From NCBI GenBank assembly GCA_016707445.1, contig JADJHR010000010.1, positions 189,041 to 253,040 of the forward strand: a DNA stretch of 64,000 nt. The letters run 5' to 3'. The notes beneath the pieces are model-generated. The model made no database searches. It had not been told where the DNA came from and worked only from the letters and a program-made list of their open reading frames with translations. A program made the position numbers and the translations under genes. Below, piece after piece: positions 1 through 8,869 of the stretch; the first letter of the stretch is position 1; each line of letters opens with the position of its first letter. Source of the DNA: Rubrivivax sp. GTDB taxonomy: Bacteria > Pseudomonadota > Gammaproteobacteria > Burkholderiales > Burkholderiaceae_C.

Positions 1-266
1 GGCGCCAGATGGGGGTGGTCGAGCCGCGATGCCTTGCGCACACGCTGCAGCCACTGCTGGACCGCCGCCGCACCGTGTGGCTGCATGCGCGGCAGCATCA
101 ACACCTCGTCACGGCCGACCTGTGGGTCATTGACCAGCCAGGCCATGCTGCGCTCGCTCTTGCCCAACAGCCGCAGCAACTGGTAGCGACCGAACTGCCG
201 CGACGCCACGGCGCGCGAGGGCGCGGCGGCGTTGGCAGTGGAAGTGGCGGCAGCTTGCGATGGCAT
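1..266 (-). CDS. Ser/Thr protein kinase-like protein, N-terminal part (runs off window)
   Basis: An open frame begins at an ATG at 266 and continues past base 1, giving 88 codons with no stop. After about 20 Ala/Ser-rich residues it reads FGRYQLLRLLGKSERSMAWL, which resembles the nucleotide-binding strand and glycine-rich loop at the start of eukaryotic-type kinases, followed by VGRDEVLMLPRMQPHG. From memory, a kinase with this kind of start lies divergent from trxA in several Burkholderiales. The catalytic loop and activation segment lie outside the window, so activity cannot be judged. The gene shares a 192-bp divergent intergenic region (267-458) with trxA, where I see no clear promoter hexamers. 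Confidence 0.6.
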   Translation of the reverse strand, partial: MPSQAAATSTANAAAPSRAVASRQFGRYQLLRLLGKSERSMAWLVNDPQVGRDEVLMLPRMQPHGAAAVQQWLQRVRKASRLDHPHLA

Positions 267-458
267 GTGCTGCCGATTGGAAACCCGCACTGGTCGCCGC
301 AATCCTGGAACAGCGGGGACAAGTGCCGTCAATTCCACAGCCGCGACAGACGCCGGGCCGCCCACCCGAACACGGCGGCCAAAATCGCCCTGCAGGCCGA
401 TGTGTCAGAATCAAGCCGCTTCGGCGACACCCTGAGAACGGCATTGGAGAACCATCGC

Positions 459-788
459 ATGAGCAGCGAACTGATCAAGCACATCACCGACGATTCGTTT
501 TCAAGCGACGTTCTGCAATCGGATGTGCCGGTGCTGGTGGACTATTGGGCCGAATGGTGTGGTCCCTGCAAGATGATCGCGCCCATCCTGGACGAGATGT
601 CCAAGGACTACGACGGACGCCTGCAGATCGCCAAGATGAACGTCGACGACAACCGCGAGGTGCCCAGCAAGTTCGGCATTCGCGGCATTCCCACCCTGAT
701 GATCTTCAAGGGCGGGCAAAAAGTGGCCGAGATCACCGGCGCGCGCCCGAAACGTGAATTGACGGCCTTCGTCGACGGCCACCTATAA
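459..788 (+). CDS. trxA: Thioredoxin 1
   Basis: This encodes a 109-aa cytoplasmic thioredoxin, the general protein disulfide reductase recycled by thioredoxin reductase. The active site WCGPC has its redox cysteines at residues 34 and 37. The cis-proline loop GIPT and the length match E. coli TrxA. The frame is open upstream to base 9, but the ATG at 459 is chosen because GGAGA lies 8 bases ahead of it and because the conserved family start falls there. It is followed by rho, an order also seen in other betaproteobacteria. The last codons overlap the probable rho promoter. Confidence 0.97.
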   Translation: MSSELIKHITDDSFSSDVLQSDVPVLVDYWAEWCGPCKMIAPILDEMSKDYDGRLQIAKMNVDDNREVPSKFGIRGIPTLMIFKGGQKVAEITGARPKRELTAFVDGHL

Positions 789-789
789 T
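759..789 (+). promoter_or_regulatory. Probable sigma-70 promoter for rho
   Basis: A TTGACG hexamer at 759-764 and a perfect TATAAT at 784-789 are separated by 19 bases. The hexamers are excellent but the spacer is two bases longer than optimal. The promoter lies inside the 3' end of trxA and would give rho a leader of about 255 bases, which suits a gene known in other bacteria to be autoregulated by attenuation in its leader. The leader itself (790-1053) holds no intrinsic terminator or recognisable ORF that I can see. Confidence 0.6.
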
Positions 790-1053
790 CAACCCCGTCA
801 GGTGTGTTGGCCGCGAGATCCGCGCCGCCCGCCTGACTCAAGCAAGATCCGTCAGCGACAGCAAGCCCCCGCGCGCCCGACCGCCGGCGCCACCGGCCAC
901 GATGCCGGCCCCCGCGGTTCCGATCCGACCATCCAGTGACTCCTGCCTTGAGTGCGCCGATCCGCACCTGACGGGGGGCCTGACGGCGATCGATGCGCCC
1001 CAGACCATTGATGCCATCCGCTCAGGGTGGCCATTCCCGAGGGAACCATCCCC

Positions 1054-2319
1054 ATGCATCTTTCCGAACTGAAGGCGCAGCACGTCAGCGAGCTCATCAA
1101 GATGGGCGAGGCGCTGGAGATCGAAAACGTCACCCGACTGCGCAAGCAGGAGCTGATGTTCGCGATCATGAAAAAGCGCGCCAAGGCCGGCGAACAGGTC
1201 TTCGGCGACGGCGTGCTCGAGGTATTGCCCGACGGCTTCGGCTTCCTGCGCTCGATCGAGGCCAGCTACATGGCGTCGACCGACGACATCTACCTCAGCC
1301 CCAGCCAGGTGCGTCGCTTCAATCTGCACACCGGTGACATGATCGAAGGCGAGGTGCGCGTGCCCAAGGATGGCGAACGCTATTTCGCGCTGGTCAAGGT
1401 CGACCGCGTGAACGGCGTGACGCCCGAGGAGAGCAAGCACAAGATCATGTTCGAGAACCTGACGCCCTTGTTCCCCAAGGAGCAGTTCAAGCTCGAGCGC
1501 GACAACCTGAAGGCCGAAGAGAACATCACCAGCCGCATCATCGACTTGGTGGCGCCGATCGGCAAAGGCCAGCGCGCCTTGCTGGTGGCGCAACCCAAGA
1601 CCGGCAAGACGGTGATGATGCAGCACCTGGCACATGCCATCGTCGCCAACCACCCCGACATCCACCTGATCGTGCTGCTCGTCGACGAGCGGCCCGAGGA
1701 AGTGACCGAGATGCTGCGCACCGTGCGCGGCGAGGTCATCAGCTCGACCTTCGACGAACCCGCAGCGCGCCACGTGCAGGTGGCCGAGATGGTGATCGAA
1801 CGTGCCAAACGGCTGGTCGAGATGAAGAAGGACGTGGTGATCCTGCTCGACAGCATCACGCGCCTGGCACGTGCGTACAACAACGTGCTGCCCAGTTCAG
1901 GCAAGGTGCTGACCGGCGGTGTCGACGCCAACGCGCTGCAGCGGCCCAAGCGCTTCTTCGGTGCCGCGCGCAACGTCGAGGAAGGCGGCTCGCTGACCAT
2001 CATCGGCACCGCGCTGATCGACACCGGCAGCCGCATGGACGAGGTGATCTACGAAGAGTTCAAGGGCACCGGCAACTGCGAGATCCACCTCGACCGCCGC
2101 ATGGCCGAAAAGCGCGTCTACCCGTCGATCCTGATCAACAAGAGCGGCACCCGGCGCGAAGAGCTGCTGCTCAAGCCCGAGATCCTGCAGAAGACCTGGA
2201 TCCTGCGCAAGCTGCTCTACAACATGGACGAGATCGAGGCGATGGAGTTCATCCTCGACAAGATGAAGGCGAGCAAGAACAACCTCGACTTCTTCGACAT
2301 GATGCGTCGCGGCGGCTGA
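1054..2319 (+). CDS. rho: Transcription termination factor Rho
   Basis: A 421-aa hexameric RNA-dependent ATPase that terminates transcription at Rho-dependent sites (E. coli Rho has 419 residues). The start MHLSELK is the conserved family N-terminus. The N-terminal RNA-binding OSB fold includes GFGFLRS near residue 63. The P-loop AQPKTGKT and the Walker B region VVILLDSITRLARAYN with its conserved downstream GKVLTGGVD loop are present. A GTG nine codons upstream keeps the frame open, but the ATG fits the family. The gene stands alone downstream of trxA and is followed by rpmE, which appears to have its own promoter. Confidence 0.98.
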   Translation: MHLSELKAQHVSELIKMGEALEIENVTRLRKQELMFAIMKKRAKAGEQVFGDGVLEVLPDGFGFLRSIEASYMASTDDIYLSPSQVRRFNLHTGDMIEGEVRVPKDGERYFALVKVDRVNGVTPEESKHKIMFENLTPLFPKEQFKLERDNLKAEENITSRIIDLVAPIGKGQRALLVAQPKTGKTVMMQHLAHAIVANHPDIHLIVLLVDERPEEVTEMLRTVRGEVISSTFDEPAARHVQVAEMVIERAKRLVEMKKDVVILLDSITRLARAYNNVLPSSGKVLTGGVDANALQRPKRFFGAARNVEEGGSLTIIGTALIDTGSRMDEVIYEEFKGTGNCEIHLDRRMAEKRVYPSILINKSGTRREELLLKPEILQKTWILRKLLYNMDEIEAMEFILDKMKASKNNLDFFDMMRRGG

Positions 2320-2323
2320 GCGA

Positions 2324-2329
2324 TACAAT
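2324..2329 (+). promoter_or_regulatory. Possible -10 element for rpmE
   Basis: TACAAT lies 4 bases after the rho stop codon and 76 bases ahead of rpmE. No good -35 hexamer is visible at the right distance, so this is a weak call based on the -10 match and the position. Confidence 0.35.
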
Positions 2330-2405
2330 TCGAGGTTTCCCGCCAACCGGGCAAGTGCGCGCGCAGCGACTGCGCCGTGGCTGCCCAACACGCTGAGAGG
2401 CTGCG

Positions 2406-2660
2406 ATGAAAGACGGCATCCACCCCAACTACCGCGAGGTCTGCTTCCAGGACCTGTCCAACGGCTTCAAGTTCGTCACCCGTTCGTGCGTGACCAGCAA
2501 GGAGAAGATCAAGCTCGACGACGGCCGTGAAGTGCCGTTGGTGAAGCTCGAGACGACCAGCGAGACGCATCCTTTCTACACCGGCACGCAAAAGAGCATT
2601 GACAACCTGGGCGGCCGCGTCGAGAAGTTCCGCAACAAGTTCGCCCACCTCAAGAAGTAA
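2406..2660 (+). CDS. rpmE2: Ribosomal protein L31, type B
   Basis: An 84-aa large-subunit ribosomal protein. It starts MKDGIHPNYREVCFQD and contains the ETTSETHPFYTG segment shared by L31 proteins. It lacks the CxxC zinc-binding pairs of the zinc-containing (C+) L31 form, which makes it the zinc-independent type B paralogue. In many bacteria that form is induced under zinc limitation, but no Zur-box-like sequence was recognised here and this may be the only L31. It is followed immediately by a strong intrinsic terminator. Confidence 0.95.
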   Translation: MKDGIHPNYREVCFQDLSNGFKFVTRSCVTSKEKIKLDDGREVPLVKLETTSETHPFYTGTQKSIDNLGGRVEKFRNKFAHLKK

Positions 2661-2682
2661 GGTCAGGCGTTTGTTGCACCGC

Positions 2683-2706
2683 AAAGGCAGCTTCGGCTGC
2701 CTTTTT
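2683..2706 (+). terminator. Intrinsic terminator of rpmE
   Basis: A perfect 9-bp stem, AAAGGCAGC/GCTGCCTTT, closed by a TTCG tetraloop (2692-2695) runs straight into a short T tract. It sits 22 bases after the rpmE stop. Confidence 0.93.
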
Positions 2707-2738
2707 GTTGGCCGACGCCACTCGGGCATCATCGCTGC

Positions 2739-4397
2739 GTGACCAGTCCCATTCCCGCCCTCGTCACCGAACGTGGCGCCCGCCGCCTGCCCCGCCTGGC
2801 GCTGCTGGCGCTGTGCGCGGCCTACCTGCTGCCTGGCGTGTTCGGCCGCGACCCCTGGCGCAACGCCGACCTCACGGCCTTCGGCCAGATGGTGGCGATG
2901 GCCGAAGGCCGCACCTCGTGGCTGGCGCCGATGCTCGGCGGCGTGGCCGGCGACACCGCGTTGCTGACGCATTGGCTGGGCGCGGCGTTCATCAGCGTGC
3001 TGTCTCCGCTGATCGACGCGCCGCTGGCCGCGCGGCTGGCGTTTGCCGGCCTGTTGGCGTTGACGCTGGTGCTGACCTGGGCCACCACCTACCACCTGGC
3101 ATTGACCGACGCCGCACAGCCATTGCCCTTCGCCTTTGGCGGCGAGGCCGACCCGATCGACTACGCCAGGGCGGTGGCCGACGGCGCGGTGCTGGCGCTG
3201 ATGGCGACGCTGGGCCTGCTGCGCCTGGGCCACGAGACCACGCCCGAGCTGGCACAGCTCGCCAGCACGGCACTGTTCGCCTCGCGCTGGCGGCGGCACC
3301 GTTTCGGCGCTGGCCTGCGCGCGTGGCCGTGCTGTGCGCGCTGCCCTTGCTGGCGGGCAGCGGCGCACCGACGATGGCGCTGGTGATGGGCCTCGGTGGC
3401 GCCGAGGTCTGCCGGCGCTCAGCCTATGCGCCGGTGCAGGCCCTCGTGCGCTGGGTGCTGGCCGCCACGCTGCTGGCGGCCGCACTGGCCTGGGCCCTGG
3501 GGGCCTGGCACTGGCGCGCCTCGGCCTTGAGCGCACAAAACCTGCTCTCCATCCCGCGGCAGTGGCTGTGGTTCCTGTGGCCGGCCTGGCCGCTGGCGCT
3601 GTGGACGCTGTGGCGCTGGCGCCATTTTCTCGGCCATCGCCATCTGGCAGTGCCGCTGGTGGTGGTGTTGACAGCCCTGGTCGGCAATCTGGTGATGGCC
3701 GGATCCGACCGCGCCCTGATGCTGGGTCTTGCCGGGGCTTGCCGCGTTGGCGGCGTTCGCGCTGCCAACCTTGCGGCGCAGTGCGGCAGCGGCAATCGAC
3801 TGGTTCTCGATGTTCTTCTTCACCGGTGGCGCGATCACGATCTGGGTCATCTACAGCGCCATGCACACTGGCGTGCCGACCAAACCGGCGGCCAACATCG
3901 CGCGCCTGGCGCCGGGCTTCGAGCCCCTGTTCTCGGGGCTGGCACTGGCCGCCGCCGCGGCCGCCACGCTGGCCTGGCTGTGGCTGCTGCGCTGGCGCAC
4001 GGGTCGCCACCGAGAGGCACTGTGGAAGAGCCTGGTGTTGCCGGCCGGCGGTGTCGCCCTGTGCTGGTTGCTGACCATGACCTTGCTGCTGCCGCCCCTG
4101 GACTACGCCTTGAGCAACCGCCCGCTGGCCGCACGCATGGCCGCCCATGTGCCCGTGGGAGCCTGCATTTCGGCACCAGGCGAATCGGCCACCCTGGTGG
4201 CGTCGCTCGAGTATTTCGGCCGCTGGCGGGTCGATGCACGTCCCGGCGCGGATACCGGCCCCTGCCCCTATCGGCTGCGCGTCACGCGCATGAACACGCC
4301 ACCGACCCCCACAGGCTGGACACTGCTGGCCGACCTGCGGCGACCGACCGATCGGGAAGAGCACTACTTGCTGTACCGACGCGTGTCGACAGAGTGA
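2739..4397 (+). CDS. GT39/ArnT-like polytopic membrane protein, frameshifted twice
   Basis: The product looks like an integral membrane glycosyltransferase of the lipid-linked-sugar (GT39/ArnT-like) kind: about ten hydrophobic segments spread over roughly 550 residues, with a charged motif RDPWRNADLTAFGQ just after the first helix. The reading frame starting at GTG 2739 breaks near 3285-3290, where one G appears to be missing. It continues in another frame from about 3290 to 3728, then returns to the first frame near 3728-3735, where one T appears to be extra. Joined, the three parts make a continuous hydrophobic protein ending at 4397, one base from the phoR stop on the other strand. The paired shifts could be sequencing errors or true decay. 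The substrate cannot be inferred. Confidence 0.55.
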
Positions 4398-5753
4398 CTA
4401 CCCGGTAGCGCCGATTGGCGGCGCCGCGGCGATGCCCGGCGCCGCCCGAGGCTTCAGTCGTGCGGCCGGCAACACCAGCCTGAAGCAGCAACCCTTGCCT
4501 GGCTCGCTGTCGATCACCAGCTCGCCGCCGTGCCGCTGCACCACGTGCTTGGCAATGGCCAGGCCGAGTCCGGTGCCGCCCGTCTCGCGCGATCGACTCC
4601 CGTCCACGCGGTAAAAGCGTTCGGCCAGGCGCGACAAGTGTTCGCGGGCAATGCCAGGCCCCGTGTCCTTGACGTCGATCTCGACGCCGCCACCGTCGCG
4701 CCAACCCAGGCTCAGCGTGATACGCCCGCCGTCAGGGGTGTAGCGCACGGCGTTGTTGACCAGGTTGCCGACGGCGCTGAGCAGTTCCATGCGGTCGCCG
4801 GCGATCTCACCATCGCGTGGGCATTGCAGTTCGAAGTGGTGGCGGCCGCCTGACAAGGCGCGACCGTCGGCCTCGGCCTGCGTCAGCAGCTCGGCCAGAC
4901 CATGCCATCGGTCGGTGACCGGCCTCGGGCTGCCTTCCAGCTGGGCCAGCGTCAACAGGTCGGCCACCAACGCCTGCATGCGATTCGTCTGCTGCGCCAT
5001 CAGGCCCAGCATCCGCTGTCGCTCGGCATGACCGAGTGGCAGCGAAGCCATGGTTTCGACGAAGCCCGCCAGCACGGTCAACGGGGTGCGGATCTCGTGC
5101 GAGACGTTGGCCACGAAGTCGCGCCGCATGGCCTCGGCGCGCTCGCGTTCGGTGATGTCCTGCGTCAGCACCAGGCGCTGGCCTTCGCCATAGGCACGCA
5201 GCAGCACCGACAGGCTGCGCTGTCCGTCGGGCCCGAGCATCACCAGCGGTTCTGCACTCGCCGGCGCCTGCAGACAAGCCACGAAGGCCGGCGCGCGCAC
5301 GAGGTTGGTGATGCGCTGCAGGCGATCGCGTTCGGGGTCGAGCCCGAAGTGGTCGGCTGCGACACGACTGCACCATTCGATCTGATCGTGCCGGTCGAGC
5401 AGGATCACGCCGTTGGGCGAAGCCTCGATCGCCGACAGGAACTGCGCCAGGCGCCGGCCCTCGCGCAGTGCCGCCTGCTCGCGCTCGCGCAGGCTGCGTT
5501 CGATGCGATAGCCAAGCTCGCCCCACAAGCCGGCGTCGCGCGGCGCCATGTCGAGTTGCGCGCTGCGCAGCCAGCGCAACAGCCGCCCGGCGCGCAGACC
5601 ATCCTGGATGCCGAAGACCAGCAGGCCGCTGACCGCCCCCAGCAAGGCGCCAGCGCCGGGCCGCCAGGCCACCAGGCCCAGCCACCAACCGAGCAGCCCG
5701 CCCAGCAGCACCAGGCCCAGAGCCAGCAATCCGCGCGCAAGCAGGGGATGCAT
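4398..5753 (-). CDS. phoR: Phosphate regulon sensor histidine kinase PhoR
   Basis: A 451-aa inner-membrane kinase that phosphorylates PhoB when phosphate is scarce. Two adjacent N-terminal hydrophobic segments (about residues 5-29 and 33-48) are followed by a PAS domain (about 105-200). The HisKA motif FVANVSHEIRTPLT has its phospho-accepting His at residue 219. The ATPase domain shows the N box NLVNNAVRYTP, the G1 box DTGPGI and the G2 box GTGLGLAIAKHVV. It starts 12 bases after phoB and closes the pst-pho transcription unit. The large periplasmic domain of classical sensors is absent, as expected for PhoR, which senses through PstSCAB-PhoU. Confidence 0.96.
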   Translation of the reverse strand: MHPLLARGLLALGLVLLGGLLGWWLGLVAWRPGAGALLGAVSGLLVFGIQDGLRAGRLLRWLRSAQLDMAPRDAGLWGELGYRIERSLREREQAALREGRRLAQFLSAIEASPNGVILLDRHDQIEWCSRVAADHFGLDPERDRLQRITNLVRAPAFVACLQAPASAEPLVMLGPDGQRSLSVLLRAYGEGQRLVLTQDITERERAEAMRRDFVANVSHEIRTPLTVLAGFVETMASLPLGHAERQRMLGLMAQQTNRMQALVADLLTLAQLEGSPRPVTDRWHGLAELLTQAEADGRALSGGRHHFELQCPRDGEIAGDRMELLSAVGNLVNNAVRYTPDGGRITLSLGWRDGGGVEIDVKDTGPGIAREHLSRLAERFYRVDGSRSRETGGTGLGLAIAKHVVQRHGGELVIDSEPGKGCCFRLVLPAARLKPRAAPGIAAAPPIGATG

Positions 5754-5765
5754 CGAAGCCCTCGG

Positions 5766-6479
5766 TCAGGCCGCGTGCCGGCCGACAGAGCTTGTCATGC
5801 GGTACCCGACACCCCGAACCGTTTCGATCAAGTCTGACCGCTGCGCCGGTGCCAGCGCCTCGCGCAGGCGCTTGACGTGCACGTCGACCGTTCTCTCCTC
5901 GATGAAGACATGGTCACCCCAGACGCGGTCGAGCAGCTGCGCGCGGCTGTGGACACGTTCGGGGTGCGTCATCAGGAAATGCAGCAGGCGGAACTCGGTG
6001 GCGCCGATCTTCAGTTCCTGCTGCAGCTGCCCGTGGCCGTGGCTCACTCGGCGTGTGTTCGGATCCAGCCGCAGACCGTCCATCTCGACCGCCTCGCCCA
6101 GCGTGTTCGGGGCCTTGCGGCGCAGCACTGCACGGATGCGCGCCAGCAGCTCCTTGGGCGAGAACGGCTTGCTCAGGTAGTCGTCGGCGCCGGCGTCCAG
6201 TCCCATGATCATGTCGCCCTCCTGGGCCCGCGCCGTCAGCATGATGATGGGCAGCTCGCGCGTGCGCGCATCGGCGCGCCAGCGGCGCGCCAGGTTCAGC
6301 CCACTCTCGCCGGGCAACATCCAGTCCAGCAGCAGCAGGTCGGGCAAGGCGACGCCGACGGCGTGCTGCGCCTGCTCGGCCGAGGTCGCCAGGCTGACCT
6401 CGTGGCCCGCATGCCGCAGGTTGATCGCAATCAGCTCCGCAATCGCAGGCTCGTCCTCGACGACCAGGATCCGACTCAT
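5766..6479 (-). CDS. phoB: Phosphate regulon response regulator PhoB
   Basis: A 237-aa OmpR-type transcription factor that, when phosphorylated by PhoR, binds Pho boxes. The receiver domain has the acidic pair in VVEDEP, the phosphorylated Asp at residue 52 in LLLLDWMLPG and the conserved Lys in YLSKPFSPKEL. The C-terminal winged helix shows the VWGDHVFIEERTVDVHVKRL recognition region and ends in the typical VRGVGYRM. Its ATG overlaps the phoU stop (ATGA, 6476-6479), so translation is probably coupled. A direct target is visible upstream of pstS. Confidence 0.97.
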   Translation of the reverse strand: MSRILVVEDEPAIAELIAINLRHAGHEVSLATSAEQAQHAVGVALPDLLLLDWMLPGESGLNLARRWRADARTRELPIIMLTARAQEGDMIMGLDAGADDYLSKPFSPKELLARIRAVLRRKAPNTLGEAVEMDGLRLDPNTRRVSHGHGQLQQELKIGATEFRLLHFLMTHPERVHSRAQLLDRVWGDHVFIEERTVDVHVKRLREALAPAQRSDLIETVRGVGYRMTSSVGRHAA

Positions 6480-7183
6480 TGGATCGCACGCTCCACCGCG
6501 GCCATCGACGTGTGCCGCACGTCGGTGCCCTTGACGATGTAGATGATGGTCTCGGCGATGTTCTTGGCGTGGTCGCCCACACGTTCGATGGACTTGGCCA
6601 CGAAGATCAGGTCGATGCTGGCCGAAATCGTTCGTGGGTCTTCCATCATGTACGTGATCAGCTTGCGCAGCAGGCCGTCGAACTCCTGGTCGATCTGATC
6701 GTCCTGCTTCAACACCTCGAGCGCACGTACCGGGTCCAGCCGGGCGAAGGCGTCGAGCGCCTTGCGCAGCTGGGCGGTGGCCAGTTCGGCCTCGAAGCCG
6801 AGGTCGCCCACCGGCAGCCGCAGCCGGCTGGACACGCCGGTATCGATCAGCCGCTGCACCGTGCGCGCGATGCGTGCAGCCTCGTCGCCCACGCGCTCGA
6901 GGTTGGCGATCGACTTGCTCACCGCGATCAGCAGGCGCAGGTCGCGCGCGGTCGGCTGCCGGCGCGCGATGATGCCCGACAGGTCGCGGTCGATCTCGAT
7001 CTCCATCTGGTTGACCCGCGCTTCGTCGTGCAGGACCTGGGTCGCGATTTCAGCGCTGAACTGCAACAGTGCGCGCACCGCCTGTGCGACCTGGCTTTCG
7101 ACCAGGCCACCCATCTCCAGCACGCGCGTGGAAATGCCGCTGAGTTCGGCGTCGAACTGGGTCGAAAGGTGCTTGTCGCTCAT
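6476..7183 (-). CDS. phoU: Phosphate signalling regulator PhoU
   Basis: A 235-aa protein of two repeated three-helix PhoU domains. It links the PstSCAB transporter to PhoR and keeps PhoR in phosphatase mode when phosphate is plentiful. Both repeats carry the metal-binding type of signature: DLRLLIAVSKSIANLERVGD in the first half and IDLIFVAKSIERVGDHAKNI in the second. The start at 7183 (MSDKHLSTQFD) overlaps the pstB stop by ATGA, and its stop overlaps the phoB start in the same way. The coupling implies fixed stoichiometry along the operon. Confidence 0.97.
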   Translation of the reverse strand: MSDKHLSTQFDAELSGISTRVLEMGGLVESQVAQAVRALLQFSAEIATQVLHDEARVNQMEIEIDRDLSGIIARRQPTARDLRLLIAVSKSIANLERVGDEAARIARTVQRLIDTGVSSRLRLPVGDLGFEAELATAQLRKALDAFARLDPVRALEVLKQDDQIDQEFDGLLRKLITYMMEDPRTISASIDLIFVAKSIERVGDHAKNIAETIIYIVKGTDVRHTSMAAVERAIQ

Positions 7184-7965
7184 CCGAATCTCCCTGTGAT
7201 GTAGTCCTCGGTGTCCTTTTTCTGGGGCTTCATGAACAGATCCAGGGTCGGGCCGAACTCCACCAGGTTGCCCAGGTACATGTAGGCGGTGTAGTCCGAG
7301 CAGCGTGCCGCCTGCTGCATGTTGTGCGTGACGATGGCCACCGTGTAGTCGCTCTTGAGCTCGTGGATCAGCTCCTCGATCTTGCCGGTGCTGATGGGGT
7401 CGAGCGCCGAGCAGGGTTCGTCGAGCAGCAGCACCTCGGGCTTGATGGCGATGCCGCGCGCTATGCACAGCCGCTGCTGCTGCCCGCCCGACAGGCCAGA
7501 TCCGCTCTGGTCCAGCTTGTCCTTGACCTCGTTCCACAGCGCGGCCTTCTTCAGCGCCCATTCGACGCGCTCGTCCATCTCCACGCGCGGCAAGCGCTCG
7601 AACAGGCGCACGCCGAAGGCGATGTTGTCGTAGATCGACATCGGGAACGGGGTCGGCTTCTGGAACACCATGCCGACCTTCGCGCGAATCAGCGACACGT
7701 CTTCGCGGCTGGTCAGGATGTTCTCGCCATCAAGCCTGATCTCGCCTTCGGCACGTTGCTCGGGGTAGAGCTCGTACATGCGGTTGAAGGTGCGCAGCAA
7801 GGTGCTCTTGCCGCAGCCCGAGGGCCCGATGAAGGCGGTCACCTTGTGCTCGGGAATGTCGAGGTTGATGTTCTTCAGCGCCAGGAAGCTGCCGTAATAG
7901 AAATTGAGCCTGCGCACCGAGAGCTTGGCCTTCTCGGTGACCGGCAGGTCGGGCACGGGGTCCAT
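7180..7965 (-). CDS. pstB: Phosphate ABC transporter ATP-binding protein PstB
   Basis: A 261-aa ABC ATPase that powers high-affinity phosphate uptake. It has the Walker A GPSGCGKST, a Q loop in GMVFQKPTPFP, the ABC signature LSGGQQQRL, Walker B VLLLDEPCSALDP and the switch histidine in AIVTHNM. The TPFPMSIYDN stretch and the Cys in DEPCSALDP are characteristic of PstB among ABC ATPases. It lies between pstA and phoU on the minus strand, starting 16 bases after the pstA stop. Confidence 0.98.
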   Translation of the reverse strand: MDPVPDLPVTEKAKLSVRRLNFYYGSFLALKNINLDIPEHKVTAFIGPSGCGKSTLLRTFNRMYELYPEQRAEGEIRLDGENILTSREDVSLIRAKVGMVFQKPTPFPMSIYDNIAFGVRLFERLPRVEMDERVEWALKKAALWNEVKDKLDQSGSGLSGGQQQRLCIARGIAIKPEVLLLDEPCSALDPISTGKIEELIHELKSDYTVAIVTHNMQQAARCSDYTAYMYLGNLVEFGPTLDLFMKPQKKDTEDYITGRFG

Positions 7966-7981
7966 CGGGGTCCTTCGGGTG

Positions 7982-8869
7982 TCAGTGTTTCTGGCGGAAC
8001 AGCACGCGCGCCAGGATGTTCAGCAGCAGCACGCCCAGCGTGATCAGGAAGACACCGGCCCAGGCCAGCTTCTGCCAGTTCTCGTAGGGGCTCATCGCGA
8101 ACTTGAAGATCGTGACCGGCAGGCTGGCCATGGGCGCGGTCAGGTCGCTGGTCCAGAACTGGTTGGACAGGGCCGTGAACAGCAGCGGCGCCGTCTCGCC
8201 GGCAATGCGCGCCACGGCCAGCAGGATGCCGGTGATCACGCCGGCACCGGCCGCCTTCAGCGTGACCGACAGGATGACTTTCCACTTCGGCGTTCCCAGT
8301 GCATAGGCGGCCTCGCGCAACGAATGAGGGACCAGGCTGAGCATGTTCTCGGTCTGGCGAATGACGACCGGGATCACGATCAATGCCAGTGACAGGATGC
8401 CGGCGATCGCCGAGAAACCGCGCAAGGGCGCCACCACCACCGCGTAGATGAACAGGCCGATGACGATCGACGGCGCCGACAACAGGATGTCGTTGATGAA
8501 GCGCACCCCATGGCCGAGCCAGGTCTTCTGCCCGTATTCGGCCAGATAGACACCGGCCATGACACCGATCGGCGTGCCCAGCAGCGTGGCCAGCGAGACC
8601 ATCATCAACGAGCCAAAAATGGCATTGGCCAGGCCGCCCGATGCGGCCAACGGCGGCGGCGTCATCTCGGTGAGCACCGACAGCGCCAGGCCACCGATGC
8701 CCAGTCGTACGGTCTCGATCAGGATCCAGATCAGCCAGAAGACACCGAAGGCCATGGCCGCCAGCGACAGGCTCAGGGCCAGCAGATTCAGGCGCTTGCG
8801 GCGCCGATGCATGGCCAGGCGGCCGGCAGCCGACACCGCCGTTGGCGGCACAGGCAGGGACTCGGTCAT
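7982..8869 (-). CDS. pstA: Phosphate ABC transporter permease PstA
   Basis: A 295-aa inner-membrane permease with six predicted helices. The cytoplasmic EAA loop reads EAAYALGTPKWKVI and contacts PstB. The start MTESLPVPPT at 8869 overlaps the pstC stop by ATGA (8866-8869). The frame is open far upstream of this start, but that part reads as the shadow of pstC. PstA and PstC together form the transmembrane channel for phosphate delivered by PstS. Confidence 0.96.
   Translation of the reverse strand: MTESLPVPPTAVSAAGRLAMHRRRKRLNLLALSLSLAAMAFGVFWLIWILIETVRLGIGGLALSVLTEMTPPPLAASGGLANAIFGSLMMVSLATLLGTPIGVMAGVYLAEYGQKTWLGHGVRFINDILLSAPSIVIGLFIYAVVVAPLRGFSAIAGILSLALIVIPVVIRQTENMLSLVPHSLREAAYALGTPKWKVILSVTLKAAGAGVITGILLAVARIAGETAPLLFTALSNQFWTSDLTAPMASLPVTIFKFAMSPYENWQKLAWAGVFLITLGVLLLNILARVLFRQKH

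Noticed and set aside
2217..4364. A 715-codon minus-strand frame opposite rpmE and the GT39-like gene
   Set aside because: It spans a certain gene and a terminator and is rich in Arg, Gln and Pro. The frameshifted sense gene has coherent membrane helices instead.
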